Of a DNA stretch of 64,000 nt, positions 44,302 through 53,593 are shown piece after piece. The stretch comes from Cristatella mucedo (lineage: Eukaryota > Bryozoa > Phylactolaemata > Cristatellidae): the NCBI GenBank assembly GCA_009760855.2, contig WPIO01000223.1, positions 89,501 to 153,500 of the forward strand, read 5' to 3'. The position numbers were made by a program, and so were the translations under genes. Every line of letters begins with the position of its first letter. Positions within the stretch are counted from its first letter, which is position 1. The notes beneath the pieces were generated by a model. It had not been told where the DNA came from and made no database searches. It was given only the letters and a program-made list of their open reading frames with translations.

Positions 44302-45845
44302 TTATAAAAAATCTTTTCCTTCGTAAACCATATTACCCTTAGCACAAATGAAATTAGCACCAGATCCATTGGAAGTTAGTTCAGCAGTATTCTCACAAAT
44401 TGATAAGTAATGAACTATAACACCAGACGCGGGAATAGCATTACTATTGAACTCAATGGTCACATCAAGTGTTGTTGATACTCTAAGAGGTTCATCGTTG
44501 AGTTGTAGATCAATTAAATGAATTGGGTAAAGTGATAGCCACACTCGTTATAACCAACACCCATAGGTTCAACAATTTCATTAATACCGAGATACTGCTT
44601 TCTAAAATTTGTGAAATCCATGAAAGATTGAAAACACCTTCCTTTTTTAAACTCACACTCTCTCGGAATAAGGGGATATCTTGTTGATCCGTGAGCATAT
44701 AAGTAAACACCCTTAATATCACAACGATTGTAGGTACATGGATTACCTGTATAACTCTCAAACTTATTATAATTTTGAGCTGCTACGATCAACCATCTAA
44801 CTTTATCAATGTTGTTTTGAACTGATAAAGTTTTAGTGAATCTATTTGCTTGGTTGAGAGATGTTAAAGTTGTACACTCATATCGCCTAACTCTATAGTT
44901 TAGTTTTATTTTCTTTGCTCTTTCACTTGAAATTTGAGCAAGTGATCTTTGTATACTTTCTTTAGGCATTACACATGGAACAACTAGTCTCATTTTTGAC
45001 ATAGCAACTCTGAAAGTAGTATAAGCACCATCATTTGCAACACCTGTAAAAGTAGTTGTAGGTGCTTTAGTTGTAATAGTATTTGTAGTTGTACCAACCG
45101 CTGCTGAATCTCCAGTCAAGATAAAGTTTTTATCATCTCCTCCAATTCTTGTTAGTTCAAGAGTAAAAGGAATATTATAAAGAATTGTATTCATATCAGC
45201 ACAAAAACCAGAAAGTCTTGAAAGAGGTATTCCAATAGTAAATGATCCAACGTCTGCATCTGCTTCAATGGCATTGTTTATAAGGCCTCTTGTATAGATG
45301 AAACCATTGTTTGAGGTTGATGCTTTAGAAGCTTCGGGGCTAGTATATGCTCCAAGATTTGAAGTCAAATCACCCAATTCATTTGACTCATCCTTTTTCC
45401 ATCCAGTTGAAGGTCCTTCAGTTCTATTATAATCATTTGGATAGCATAGAAGCCCCATAAGTGTTGAAACAGTTCCAACAGCCTTTCTCAATGTAAGACT
45501 TTCAATTTCTTCAGCGCCAAGTCTAACTTTCATACTACTAAACAACCATGCTCCAGCATTATTAACTAGTCCGAGAGCAAGTGTTCTTTTAAGTACTGTA
45601 GGTACATCGTTTTGATTTGCTGGTGTACCACCAACCCTTCCTTCAAGTAAAAGATAACCATCAGATAAAACATAACATATTCGTTGTTCACCTGGTACTG
45701 TGAATGTAAGCAATTTATTGTCATTTTTATTATCTTCTCTTGTATTACTTGGATACAACTCTCTGAATTGATAGTCTTTAAGTTTATAATAAGAAAAATC
45801 GTGGTATCCAAGTTCAGTTATAGTACTAATATCTGCGCTCGTCAT
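44302..45845 (-). pseudogene. MCP: Major capsid protein (double jelly roll), frameshifted near the C-terminus
   Basis: The first 443 codons (45,845-44,514) are open and contain the Polinton hexon hallmark region LKRTLALGLVNNAGAWLFSS with MKVRLGAEEIESL, about 100 residues in, then a long second barrel. A frameshift at about 44,545-44,520 moves the C-terminal 70-80 codons into another phase (LIDLQLNDEPLRV, TLDVTIEFNS), ending at 44,302. Total about 514 codons, the usual size. The start is supported by TTTATATAGAG upstream (45,851-45,861). It is the first gene in the leftward virion block after the coiled-coil protein. Confidence 0.93.
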
Positions 45846-45861
45846 TCTTTCTCTATATAAA
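45843..45861 (-). promoter_or_regulatory. TATATAG-start motif before the MCP
   Basis: On the minus strand TTTATATAGAGAAAGAATG: TATA-like block, eight-base spacer, then the MCP start codon. Confidence 0.55.
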
Positions 45862-45929
45862 AAACTAAAAATTTATTTACTTTGAATATATAAACCAGCT
45901 CCAATCTTTTTCCTTATACTTCCACCATA

Positions 45930-46466
45930 TCAATCGCTTCTCTGAGGAGTATAAGGAACAGCAGTTCTATCTTTTACTACTTTATCAATTTCTTTATACG
46001 TTTTTGGATCTTTCTCTTTAAGAGCTTCTGGATAGTCTACTTCCTCATCTTCAATTTTTCTCTTATTTTTTTCTCTTTTAGCTTTTGTTTTAAGTTTTTC
46101 AAGCATTGCACGCTTAATCTCAAGTTCCGTTTCTTGCATCTTTCTAACATAATCTTCTTCATTCTTTCGTTTCTCAAGTTCATACTCCGCTTCTTTCTTT
46201 CTTCTTTCTTCTTAAAGTTTATCATCCATCTCTCTTCGTCTAACAGCGTAGTCTTGATCAATCTTTTCTTTCTTTGTTTGTAGTTCAGCAAGTTTCCTTG
46301 CTTGATGCATATCAATTCTTTTGCTAGCAATGTTCATGCTCAAACCAGTTAATCCAGTTAAAACAGGTGTCACTCTTCCCACACCGTCTATTACTTTATC
46401 TAAAACTCCAGACCCATGATACTTTCCTCTCACATTTCCATGACCAATCCTTACATAGCTCCCCAT
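45930..46466 (-). pseudogene. Glycine-rich/coiled-coil minor virion protein, one nonsense codon
   Basis: A single in-frame TAA at 46,212-46,214 splits an otherwise open 178-codon gene. The N-terminus has GKYHGSGVLDKVIDGVGRV, where GSG resembles sites cut by adenovirus-type proteases, followed by a Gly/Leu/Thr-rich amphipathic stretch. The remainder is a long Lys/Glu coiled coil. The layout recalls adenovirus pVI-like or core proteins, but homology cannot be claimed. Start motif AGTATAGAGAAATG at 46,464-46,477. Confidence 0.6.
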
Positions 46467-46475
46467 TTCTCTATA

Positions 46476-47303
46476 CTACTTTGAAATTTCTATTGTAGCT
46501 ATAACATCTCTAATTGCGTTGAGTTTGTTTCCATTTTGATCTGTTAAAGTAATATTAAAACTGCTTATTCCTTCTATATCATCTCTTGCTGGTAAATACA
46601 TTATGTTTGAAATGTGTAAATCAACTTTTTCTCCTGGGGAAATATCTTTTGTATCGATAATATATAAAGATGAAGATTGTTCTAAAAGTCCTTTTCTTCT
46701 CTCAAGATAATTAAGCTCAGGATTAACTATATCACAATCAACACTTATCCATTCAATGTCATTGAAGTTAAAGGATTTCATTTTATTCCATGCTGTGTAT
46801 GTTCCAGCAAAGTAATGTGATTTTTCATCTTTTTTATCTTCTTCTCTTCCATCACCATAATCGTAATCAGGGGCGTATGTTCCTTGCTCCTTTGTATTAA
46901 AACCAAGGGTATCTCCAATCTTATTAATAACACCAGATATATCACTTGCTAGTAAAACAACATACTCACCCACTACTTTCATAACTATTTTATCACCACC
47001 AACACTAAAAATAATTCCAGTGCTATCTCTTCTTGAAGGATTGTAAAGCGATACAGCACCATCTAATCCTCTATTTAATGCTGCAACAAGTCTAACACTA
47101 TCGTAATAACCTGGAGGAACAGAAACGGAATAGTTATTAGCTGCTCTAGGATTATTTTTAAACCAAAGCATGCTTTTATATGTGTAAGTAAACTCTATCC
47201 TTCTTAAACCAACTTTTTTATATCCTGATTTAGGATCAAGCATTATTGGAGGATAGATAGTTTTATAATCTACGCTTGAGGCTCCTAACAATTTAATCTT
47301 CAT
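46476..47303 (-). CDS. Penton-like minor capsid protein 1
   Basis: This intact 275-residue frame starts MKIKLLGASSVDYKTIYPP, parallel to its neighbour's MTIRLTGTSSSDYKTLYP. It contains GLRRIEFTYT, IGDTLGFNTKEQGTY, ISVDCDIVNPELN and the closing LTDQNGNKLNAIRDVIATIE. The D-Q-N-G strand near the end is typical of the last strands of single-jelly-roll penton proteins of Polintons and adintoviruses. It would sit at capsid vertices. Its start overlaps the last codons of the next gene upstream by about 11 nt and has AGTATAGAAAATG in front. Confidence 0.75.
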   Translation of the reverse strand: MKIKLLGASSVDYKTIYPPIMLDPKSGYKKVGLRRIEFTYTYKSMLWFKNNPRAANNYSVSVPPGYYDSVRLVAALNRGLDGAVSLYNPSRRDSTGIIFSVGGDKIVMKVVGEYVVLLASDISGVINKIGDTLGFNTKEQGTYAPDYDYGDGREEDKKDEKSHYFAGTYTAWNKMKSFNFNDIEWISVDCDIVNPELNYLERRKGLLEQSSSLYIIDTKDISPGEKVDLHISNIMYLPARDDIEGISSFNITLTDQNGNKLNAIRDVIATIEISK

Positions 47304-48267
47304 TTTCTATACTTATTTTACTTTTTCTAATAACTATTGTAAACACAATGTCTGTAATTGTATTAAGCTTATTTCCATTTTGATCTGTTAATGTAACTTC
47401 AAGAGTACTCAATTGCGAAATATCACCTCTTGTAGGTAAGTACATTACATTTGGAATATGTAAATCAACTTTTTGCCCCGGAGCAATATCATCGGTATCA
47501 ATAACGTATAAAGATTTTGATTGATCTAAATACCCTTTTCTTTTCTCTATATAATTATGCTCTTTATTAACCAAATCACAGTCAACACTTATCCATTTTA
47601 CACCGGTATTATCAGGTTGAATCATTTTATTCCACGCTTTATAAGTTCCAGCAAAATACATAGCTTTTTCTACTGCCTCATATCGTGTTCCTCCAACCAT
47701 GTCGTGGTCAAACGTGCCTTGTTCGTTTGAGTTAAAGCCTAATGTATCTCCAATACTATAAAACTCAGGTTTTTTTTCAATGAAAGAGTTGGCTCCAAGA
47801 AAAACAACACTATCACCAGCTACTTGCCTAACTATCTTATCATCTGCATCAACACTAAATCTTATTCCACTTCCAGCTCTTCCATTATATAGCGCTGGTG
47901 TAGGAGCACCAGTACCAGGAGTACCATCTCTATTAGGAGAAGGATCTTTTTTCTTAAGTGCTAAAGCTGCGTTTAAAGCAAGAACAATTTTATTAGTATC
48001 ATAAGTTCCTGAAGTTTTAGGAGTACCATCTGCTTCTTTTCCAAAATCAATTTCAATATATTTAGGATTACCAACATCTCCAATAGAAAACTTAAACCAA
48101 AGTCTGTCATTTACACTCCTAAAGACATTTGATATAGCTCTATTTACATTTGTAAATTCTATTCTTCTTAAACCAACTTCATTGTATCCAGATTTTTCTC
48201 CTGAATTAATTATAGGATATAATGTTTTGTAATCTGAAGAAGATGTGCCAGTTAATCTTATTGTCAT
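47293..48267 (-). CDS. Penton-like minor capsid protein 2
   Basis: Intact. The ATG at 48,267 is preferred over an upstream TTG because it aligns with paralogue 1 and follows ATATAAGG. About 324 residues, with the same blocks as paralogue 1 (GLRRIEFTNV, IGDTLGFNSNEQGTF, ISVDCDLVNKEHN, LTDQNGNKLNTITD) plus an insert around residues 100-130 rich in Gly/Pro. It is a tandem duplicate, and functional divergence is possible. Confidence 0.75.
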   Translation of the reverse strand: MTIRLTGTSSSDYKTLYPIINSGEKSGYNEVGLRRIEFTNVNRAISNVFRSVNDRLWFKFSIGDVGNPKYIEIDFGKEADGTPKTSGTYDTNKIVLALNAALALKKKDPSPNRDGTPGTGAPTPALYNGRAGSGIRFSVDADDKIVRQVAGDSVVFLGANSFIEKKPEFYSIGDTLGFNSNEQGTFDHDMVGGTRYEAVEKAMYFAGTYKAWNKMIQPDNTGVKWISVDCDLVNKEHNYIEKRKGYLDQSKSLYVIDTDDIAPGQKVDLHIPNVMYLPTRGDISQLSTLEVTLTDQNGNKLNTITDIVFTIVIRKSKISIENED

Positions 48268-48274
48268 CCTTATA

Positions 48275-49132
48275 TCATACTTCAATAACTTCTATGACAA
48301 CAGCAATTTGCTCACCCCCAAAATCTAAAAACTTCATGTTCTGATCAGTAATTCCAACAGTTATATCACTAAGACTTTCAGTGGAAATGTTGTGGTATTC
48401 AAGCGTATTTGGATCGTAAACCATTGTATCCCATGGATAAAAGTCAAAACCAAAACTTCTTAAAGCACGAGATTCAGTTCCATGTATACAACTTGTTCCA
48501 GGAGCAACTAGATTACAATTAACAAAAAAGAGTTTTACATCTGCAATACATACCTGCTCTTCCGAATAAAACTTTTTATTTCGAGTACAAACAGTTGGTA
48601 TAATATTTGGATATGACTCTAAAAACTTGCTATCCGTTGTGTAAGCAGGTTTAGTAAAACCAAGCACTTTAGAAATAGAGGATTTACTTGCAATAAAACT
48701 CCACCCAACAGCCATAGTAATCCATGAGTGTGCAGTACCAGTATCAACACCAACTGTAAACTTATCAGTTGTTGATCCTGTTTGAGTAATATAATTATTA
48801 ATCCTATCAACAATACCAATGTTTGTCATCACTATCAACGGTATAAATTCCTGGTTCTATAGTTACAGTTTGTTCTGAACCGCCAGCGTTTCTATAAACA
48901 AAAGTATTATTAGAAGTAGTAATATTTTTATGGAATTGATTCCAACAAACTTCTTGAAACAAACTTTTAAGTTTTTGTTTCTCAATAAAATAGGAGTATT
49001 AACACGTAGACTAAGTGGATTAGAATTCCCAATAATATTGAAGACATATCATTCTTTACTTGCTTGACTACTTTTTCTAATAACTTCAACATTCTTAAGT
49101 ATGTCTTTTGTAATACCTAAAAGATCACTCAT
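48275..49132 (-). pseudogene. Penton-like minor capsid protein 3, broken
   Basis: The C-terminal 187 codons (48,838-48,275) are open. They share the closing pattern (SDITVGITDQNMKFLDFGGE) and the internal layout of the other two, but are strongly diverged (ADVKLFFVNCNLVAPGTSCI). The N-terminal part up to ATG 49,130-49,132 contains a TGA near 49,055 and two phase changes (near 48,990 and 48,840). TIEPGIYTV upstream of the break is a typical penton strand. The start motif GTATATAGAAAATG precedes it. Confidence 0.65.
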
Positions 49133-49143
49133 TTTCTATATAC
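49130..49143 (-). promoter_or_regulatory. TATATAG-start motif
   Basis: Minus-strand GTATATAGAAAATG before penton-like gene 3. Confidence 0.55.
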
Positions 49144-49144
49144 T

Positions 49145-50297
49145 AAATGATAGATTATTTATTTTTGCAACGTAAGACTTTGGTGCTTTTCTAGATCTAG
49201 CTAAATAATCTACTGCAGCACTTATTGAATTTACAACTCCTTTATTTCCAGCTGCAAGCTCTCTCAACCATAAGCAATCTTACTAAACACTTCTTCATCA
49301 CTCTTAACAAACACTGGAACAACTTTCAATCCTTCTCCTGATATAGGACTCAGTAAATTTATATAGTCAAGAATACTTTGTTGTTTTATACTTCTTTTTT
49401 TATATTATCTAATTCTTCTTTCATATTAGAAAGACTCTCTACAATAGTATCTCCTGTAATTTTATTTATATCTTCTTTCATTACAGACGACATTCTTCCT
49501 GTATTAGGTCTAATGCTAATTTCATATAATATTTGTTTAGTAACCCAGGGGTGTTCAATAATTGTAGGTAAAGTATCTTCTATAGCAGTTGTAAATTGAG
49601 CTGTGTTGGGTTCTATAGCAGGTTCTATAACAGGTTCTATAACACTTGCATCAGGTTCTATAACACTTACAATTGGTAAAGCGGTTTTAATTTTTTTTTC
49701 TTTTTTCCTTCCTCTTTTCTTTGGGATACTTATAGCGGGTGGTTCTTCATTTTCTTTTATACTTTCTTTCTTAATCTTTGGAGTACCAGTAGATGGATTA
49801 ACATTAAAACCTTCTGCCTCTGTTTTTTGAGCACCATCAGGAATTTCTCTTATTTCTGGATTAGCTGCATGAGTCTTTGCTTGATTTATTCTGTTAATTG
49901 CTTTGTTAGGTTCACCAGATTTAATATGAGCAATTGCTTTTTCCAAAACTAAAGAAACATCTTGAGGTGGTTTAGGTTTAGCTTATATCGCCTTTTCAAT
50001 TAGTTTATTAGTCTCCATTTGTATTGCAAGTTTAGGTCTCATTACTTTAAGTTTATTAAAATCAACGTCACCTGAATCATTTTTTGAATTTTCTAAAGCA
50101 CGTTCATTTAGTTTATGTTCTACGTGATCTCTAGCAACAATTTCAGCTTCTATTCTTGCCATCTCTTCACTATTGTTATGTATTGTCGCAACATTTAACT
50201 TCTACAAATTAGTAAGTAAGTTTTATAAATCAAGAGCTTCTTGAACAATTCCTTCATGCGGTCTATTTTTTCTTTGATACAACTTTCCGTTAATCAT
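49145..50297 (-). pseudogene. Disordered basic/acidic virion-core-like protein, broken
   Basis: The main open part (49,946-49,386) has a Lys/Arg cluster KKRGRKKEKKIK and a short tandem of (V/A)IEP units (SVIEPDASVIEPVIEPAIEP), then a helical C-terminus. The upstream part, starting at ATG 50,297 after AATAGGAAAGG, is readable in pieces to a TAA near 49,983. A downstream remnant to about 49,145 reads LAAGNKGVVNSISAAVDYLA. Length and composition suggest a DNA-condensing or scaffold protein. No family is recognised. Confidence 0.45.
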
Positions 50298-50307
50298 TCC
50301 TTTCCTA

Positions 50308-50978
50308 TTAAGTATTGAAAATAGTTATTAGTTGCTTTCCTCCTTCACCAACAGACCAAAATCTTCCCTCGTCTTCGGTTTTAGTTAGATCTATAACACA
50401 ATATCCAAATTTTTTCCTTGTGCTAGAATCTATCCAATCTTTAAATTGCTTTCTATCTATATCGTCAACATATGACTCTCGTATATATTCTATATTGTTT
50501 TTGTTTTGTTTAAAGATTACTATAAAGTTTATGTTATTTCTAATCTCTCTTTAGGTATTTTTGTAAATCCTTGAGCAAGATAAAATATGTTAATTTTTTT
50601 ATGTCTTCCTCTAGTAAAGTAATCCAATATTTTACTTTGATCTTCAGTCATAATATCATCCAACACAAAAACATTCTTACAATTCTTATATGAGTCAATG
50701 TCTGGTATTTCATCTATTCCATTAATCCAAACGTAAGCGGGGCTTTATTTTGTCATATCTACAAGTAAACGATACATTGGTTGATATAAACTTGGTGCAA
50801 TAATAGTACAAACATCGTAATTTAGATCTCCTAAAAATACCCAATTCATTACTAGCTGTGATTTACCACACCCACTAGGACCTAAAACTAATGCTCTAAT
50901 AGGTTCTTTAGGTAATGGTTCTTTATGTCCAGTAATTGTACTTGGTCCGCAATCAAAAGATTTAACTTCCAAAGGCAT
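50308..50978 (-). pseudogene. FtsK/HerA (A32-like) DNA-packaging ATPase, broken
   Basis: Walker A GPSGCGKSQLV is at about residue 33 of the first part (50,978-50,745). After an in-frame TAA at about 50,745 the same phase continues with Walker B VFVLDDIMTED and the RGRHKKINIFYLAQ block. A frameshift near 50,540 separates the last part (RESYVDDIDRKQFKDW), which ends at 50,308. About 223 codons in all, the usual length of Polinton ATPases, which pump DNA into the capsid. Divergent from 51,007 with an AT-rich 28-bp spacer. Confidence 0.9.
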
Positions 50979-51006
50979 TCTATATTAAAAATTTTTATAT
51001 TTGTAT

Positions 51007-51279
51007 ATGGAGATATATTGTATGAAGTGTAAAAAGCCAACTGATACATTACACGAAGAGTATGTTGAGGTAGATAGTACAAAAGGATTAAGAGGAATAG
51101 TAAGGGGAATTTGTACAATCTGTAATAAAAAGAAATCAAAGTTTGTTAGACTAAGAAGTACTCCAGTTGCTATAGGTGAAGGATCTTGATCTCAAGGAAG
51201 AAGAATTGGAAGAGGTGCAAGTGAACAACAAATAATTAGTGAGATTAAGAGTGTGATAGACAAAATAAAAAAAAAGTAA
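51007..51279 (+). pseudogene. DUF5679-like zinc-ribbon protein, one TGA
   Basis: Starts MEIYCMKCKKPTD and has a second pair in GICTICNKKKSKFVR, giving a CxxC...CxxC ribbon like DUF5679 proteins of Polintons and large DNA viruses. An in-frame TGA lies at 51,187-51,189, after IGEGS. The frame then continues to 51,279 with GRRIGRGASEQQI and a Lys-rich end. An ATG two codons after a TTG is chosen because TTG starts are unlikely in animals. Confidence 0.65.
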
Positions 51280-51299
51280 AATCATCGGCTTTGACAGAT

Positions 51300-51655
51300 A
51301 TGGAAATAAATAATTATATAAAAACTTAGATATAAAAAACTTTAGAGGTGTCTTTGCAAGAGATGAACTGACAAAACCTTTAGAGAATAAATGTCTTATT
51401 AGTAACACTGGAAAGTCAGACCTTGCAATATATCACTGGGTTGCATTAAAGAAAGAAGGGTCTAAGTGTTTTTAATTTGATTCTTTTGGAGCACCACCAA
51501 TGCCAGAGGTAATTAGTTACTTCGGTGATATACCATCTTTTCAAACATTTCAATTGCAAAAGTTCAATCAGAAAGATTGTGGAAGAAAGTGTCTAATATT
51601 CTTAAAGCTAATGGAATTAACTGATTTTGGAACAACGATGGAATTATTGATTTGA
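51300..51655 (+). pseudogene. Adenovirus-type cysteine maturation protease, broken
   Basis: This protease cleaves capsid and core precursors. Landmarks: RGVFARDEL near the N-terminus; catalytic His in AIYHWVAL; catalytic Asp in FDSFGAPPMPEV; and catalytic Cys in KDCGRKCLIFLK. Breaks: a phase change near 51,325 and an in-frame TAA at about 51,475, one codon before the FDSFG block. Length about 118 codons, shorter than adenovirus protease but normal for Polintons. Potential substrates in this element carry GSG or RGG sites (45,930-46,466; 52,229-52,993; 53,592-54,690). Confidence 0.85.
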
Positions 51656-51674
51656 TTTAAACAAATTATTTACC

Positions 51675-51687
51675 CTTTATAGAAATG
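51675..51687 (+). promoter_or_regulatory. TATAG-start motif
   Basis: CTTTATAGAAATG immediately before the intact 162-codon gene. Confidence 0.55.
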
Positions 51688-52173
51688 GAAATCCAAAATA
51701 AGAAATTCGTAGTTCTTGAAAACGCATCAGTCATAATTCCAAAAGGAAAACCAGCTCGAGTTCACATTGAAGAGAGGATTTCAAAAGATTCTAAACAATA
51801 CTACAACATGTGGTTATACATCACTGAAGACATGATGCCATCTATTAAAGACATTGTAGAAAGGTCTAGTAAGAAACTTGATTTCAAAGGATATGACTTG
51901 AGTAAAAGGTCTACAATTGGAGTTCGAATTGATTTTGGTATCAAGCCAAGTATATTCTTTAATCAAAAAAATAAACAGTTGATGTTCAGTTCTATTGCTG
52001 ATGTAGTTCATAAATTTGGAAGTGACTTTTCTATTACTGGAGTTCTCGATGGAAGTTATGTTACTAAAGACTCTTACAACTCTGAAGAAAGATTTAACAT
52101 TAGATTGAAGCTTGATCAAGTTAAAGTTTATGACTCAGTAAAACGAGGAGAGTTCAATCCTGCTGATGATTAG
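51685..52173 (+). CDS. Conserved-looking unknown Polinton protein
   Basis: This intact frame encodes 162 residues: an N-terminal segment with NASVIIPKGKPARVHIEERI, alternating beta-like pattern, a central KRSTIGVRIDFGIKPSIFF and a final LRLDQV-like strand before an acidic tail (GEFNPADD). No catalytic motif. A beta-rich, mildly charged protein with acidic C-terminus would suit a single-strand DNA-binding protein, by analogy to phage SSBs, but this is speculation. It lies on the plus strand directly after the protease. Confidence 0.6.
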   Translation: MEIQNKKFVVLENASVIIPKGKPARVHIEERISKDSKQYYNMWLYITEDMMPSIKDIVERSSKKLDFKGYDLSKRSTIGVRIDFGIKPSIFFNQKNKQLMFSSIADVVHKFGSDFSITGVLDGSYVTKDSYNSEERFNIRLKLDQVKVYDSVKRGEFNPADD

Positions 52174-52228
52174 ATTATTAAAAAATAAAAATAAAAATTA
52201 GTTAGATTAGTTAGGTCAGTTAATTTTT

Positions 52229-52993
52229 TTATATCTTTTTTCTACTGATATCTAACATTCTATCAACAATGCCTCGGGCATAATTTTTTATCTTATTCAA
52301 ACTTGATGGATTGTTTACTTTATCTTTTAAGAAATCAGTTGCAAATGAATCGTTTAACATTCCACACATACCTAAACCCAATTTTGCCTTTGCTGCCATG
52401 ATAGCTGCCACTGTTTTAGCGTCTTCCCTAACATAAGCAGGCTGCTTAGGATCAAGAGCAATACGGGCAGCACTTTCAGCAAGAACAAAGTCTGACAGAT
52501 TCCGTATTTCTGTTCTTCTTGGTTCTGGCATTCCACCAATCTCTGTATATGTATGGTCGTGGATAAGTGCACGATTATCAAGATCATTAACGCCTTGGTA
52601 GCCCTGTTCCATTCTTTGAGCGAACTTAGTTCCTGGACCCGCATAACTATATCTATTAGTATTATTGAAACTTCCGTCTGGAACAAATTCTGATTTTACT
52701 CCTCCTGGTAACTTTAAGTGAAATTCTCTTCCTCCAGATATCTTATTTATTATATCTACAATACCCGAACCATGCTTTCTATTTTCCTTTAACTGTTTAA
52801 GACTCAAATTCAACTGCATTCGTACTCCTTTCGCCTTATACTGTTCTATTCTTCTTTTTTGAGTATCCGTTACAAGAATAGATTTAGTACCACTTAAATC
52901 AGCATGTTTTAATCTTATGGAAATCGGTTCCTTAGATTTATGAATTAGACCAATTTGGTGATCAGATAGATCAAGTTTGACTTCACTATACAT
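52229..52993 (-). CDS. Virion protein with parvovirus-like phospholipase A2 domain
   Basis: Intact, 254 residues. Residues 1-72 are a beta-rich adenovirus-pX-like module known in adintoviruses (SDHQIGLIHKSKEP; TDTQKRRIEQYKAKG). GSG at 75-77 is a plausible maturation cleavage site. Residues 115-170 form the PLA2 core: calcium loop YAGPG (117-121), catalytic HD (145-146) followed by Y149, and D168 on the following helix. The C-terminus is Lys-rich and helical. PLA2 domains act on membranes during virion escape in parvoviruses, and the same use here is inferred. Start motif: TTTATATAGAATG on the minus strand. Confidence 0.85.
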   Translation of the reverse strand: MYSEVKLDLSDHQIGLIHKSKEPISIRLKHADLSGTKSILVTDTQKRRIEQYKAKGVRMQLNLSLKQLKENRKHGSGIVDIINKISGGREFHLKLPGGVKSEFVPDGSFNNTNRYSYAGPGTKFAQRMEQGYQGVNDLDNRALIHDHTYTEIGGMPEPRRTEIRNLSDFVLAESAARIALDPKQPAYVREDAKTVAAIMAAKAKLGLGMCGMLNDSFATDFLKDKVNNPSSLNKIKNYARGIVDRMLDISRKKI

Positions 52994-53040
52994 TCTATAT
53001 AAACTAGAATTATATTAAAAATTTATAAAACTATGTATAA

Positions 53041-53593
53041 ATGGATCAAGTTACTGCTTTGAGAGAACGTGTCAATGAATTATTATCTTACAATGCTTTT
53101 ACAGGTAAGTTTGTCTGGAATGTAAGTCGCGGACGTATTTCTAGAGGAGAAGAAGCTGGGGTGATAACTAAAAATTGTTATAAACAAATAAGGATTTAAT
53201 GGAAAATCATACTACGCTCATAGATTGGCGTGGTTGATAGTGACTGGTAAATTCCCCTTGAATGAGATTGATCACATTGATAATGATAAACTAAAAAATT
53301 CATTTAATAATTTACGTGAAGCGACTAGTGGTGAAAATCAAAGAAATAAAAGAAAAATAAAAAATAATACTTCTGGTTTTATTGGTGTATGTTGGCATGA
53401 ACGTTCAAATAAATGGATGGCACGAGTAAAAGTAAATCAAGTTTCTTATTATATTGGTTTATTTGACTATATAGAAGAAGCAGCTGTTGCTAGGGACATG
53501 GAAGCTATACGTTTACATCTCCAATTTGCAAAACTTAATTTTACTTATACATTAACAGAAGATAATAAAATAACTCGCTACACTGACTTCTAG
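53041..53593 (+). pseudogene. HNH-AP2 homing-type endonuclease, one frameshift
   Basis: From ATG 53,041 about 52 codons are open to a TAA near 53,198. One base out, the frame continues to 53,593 with HRLAWLIVTGKFPLNEIDHI, DNDKLKNSFNNLREAT and NQRNKRKIKNNTSGFIGVCW, the HNH motif followed by an AP2 DNA-binding fold. The family is typical of phage and giant-virus free-standing endonucleases that spread by site-specific cleavage. A passenger gene in this element. Divergent from the PLA2 gene over a 47-bp AT-rich spacer. Confidence 0.85.
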
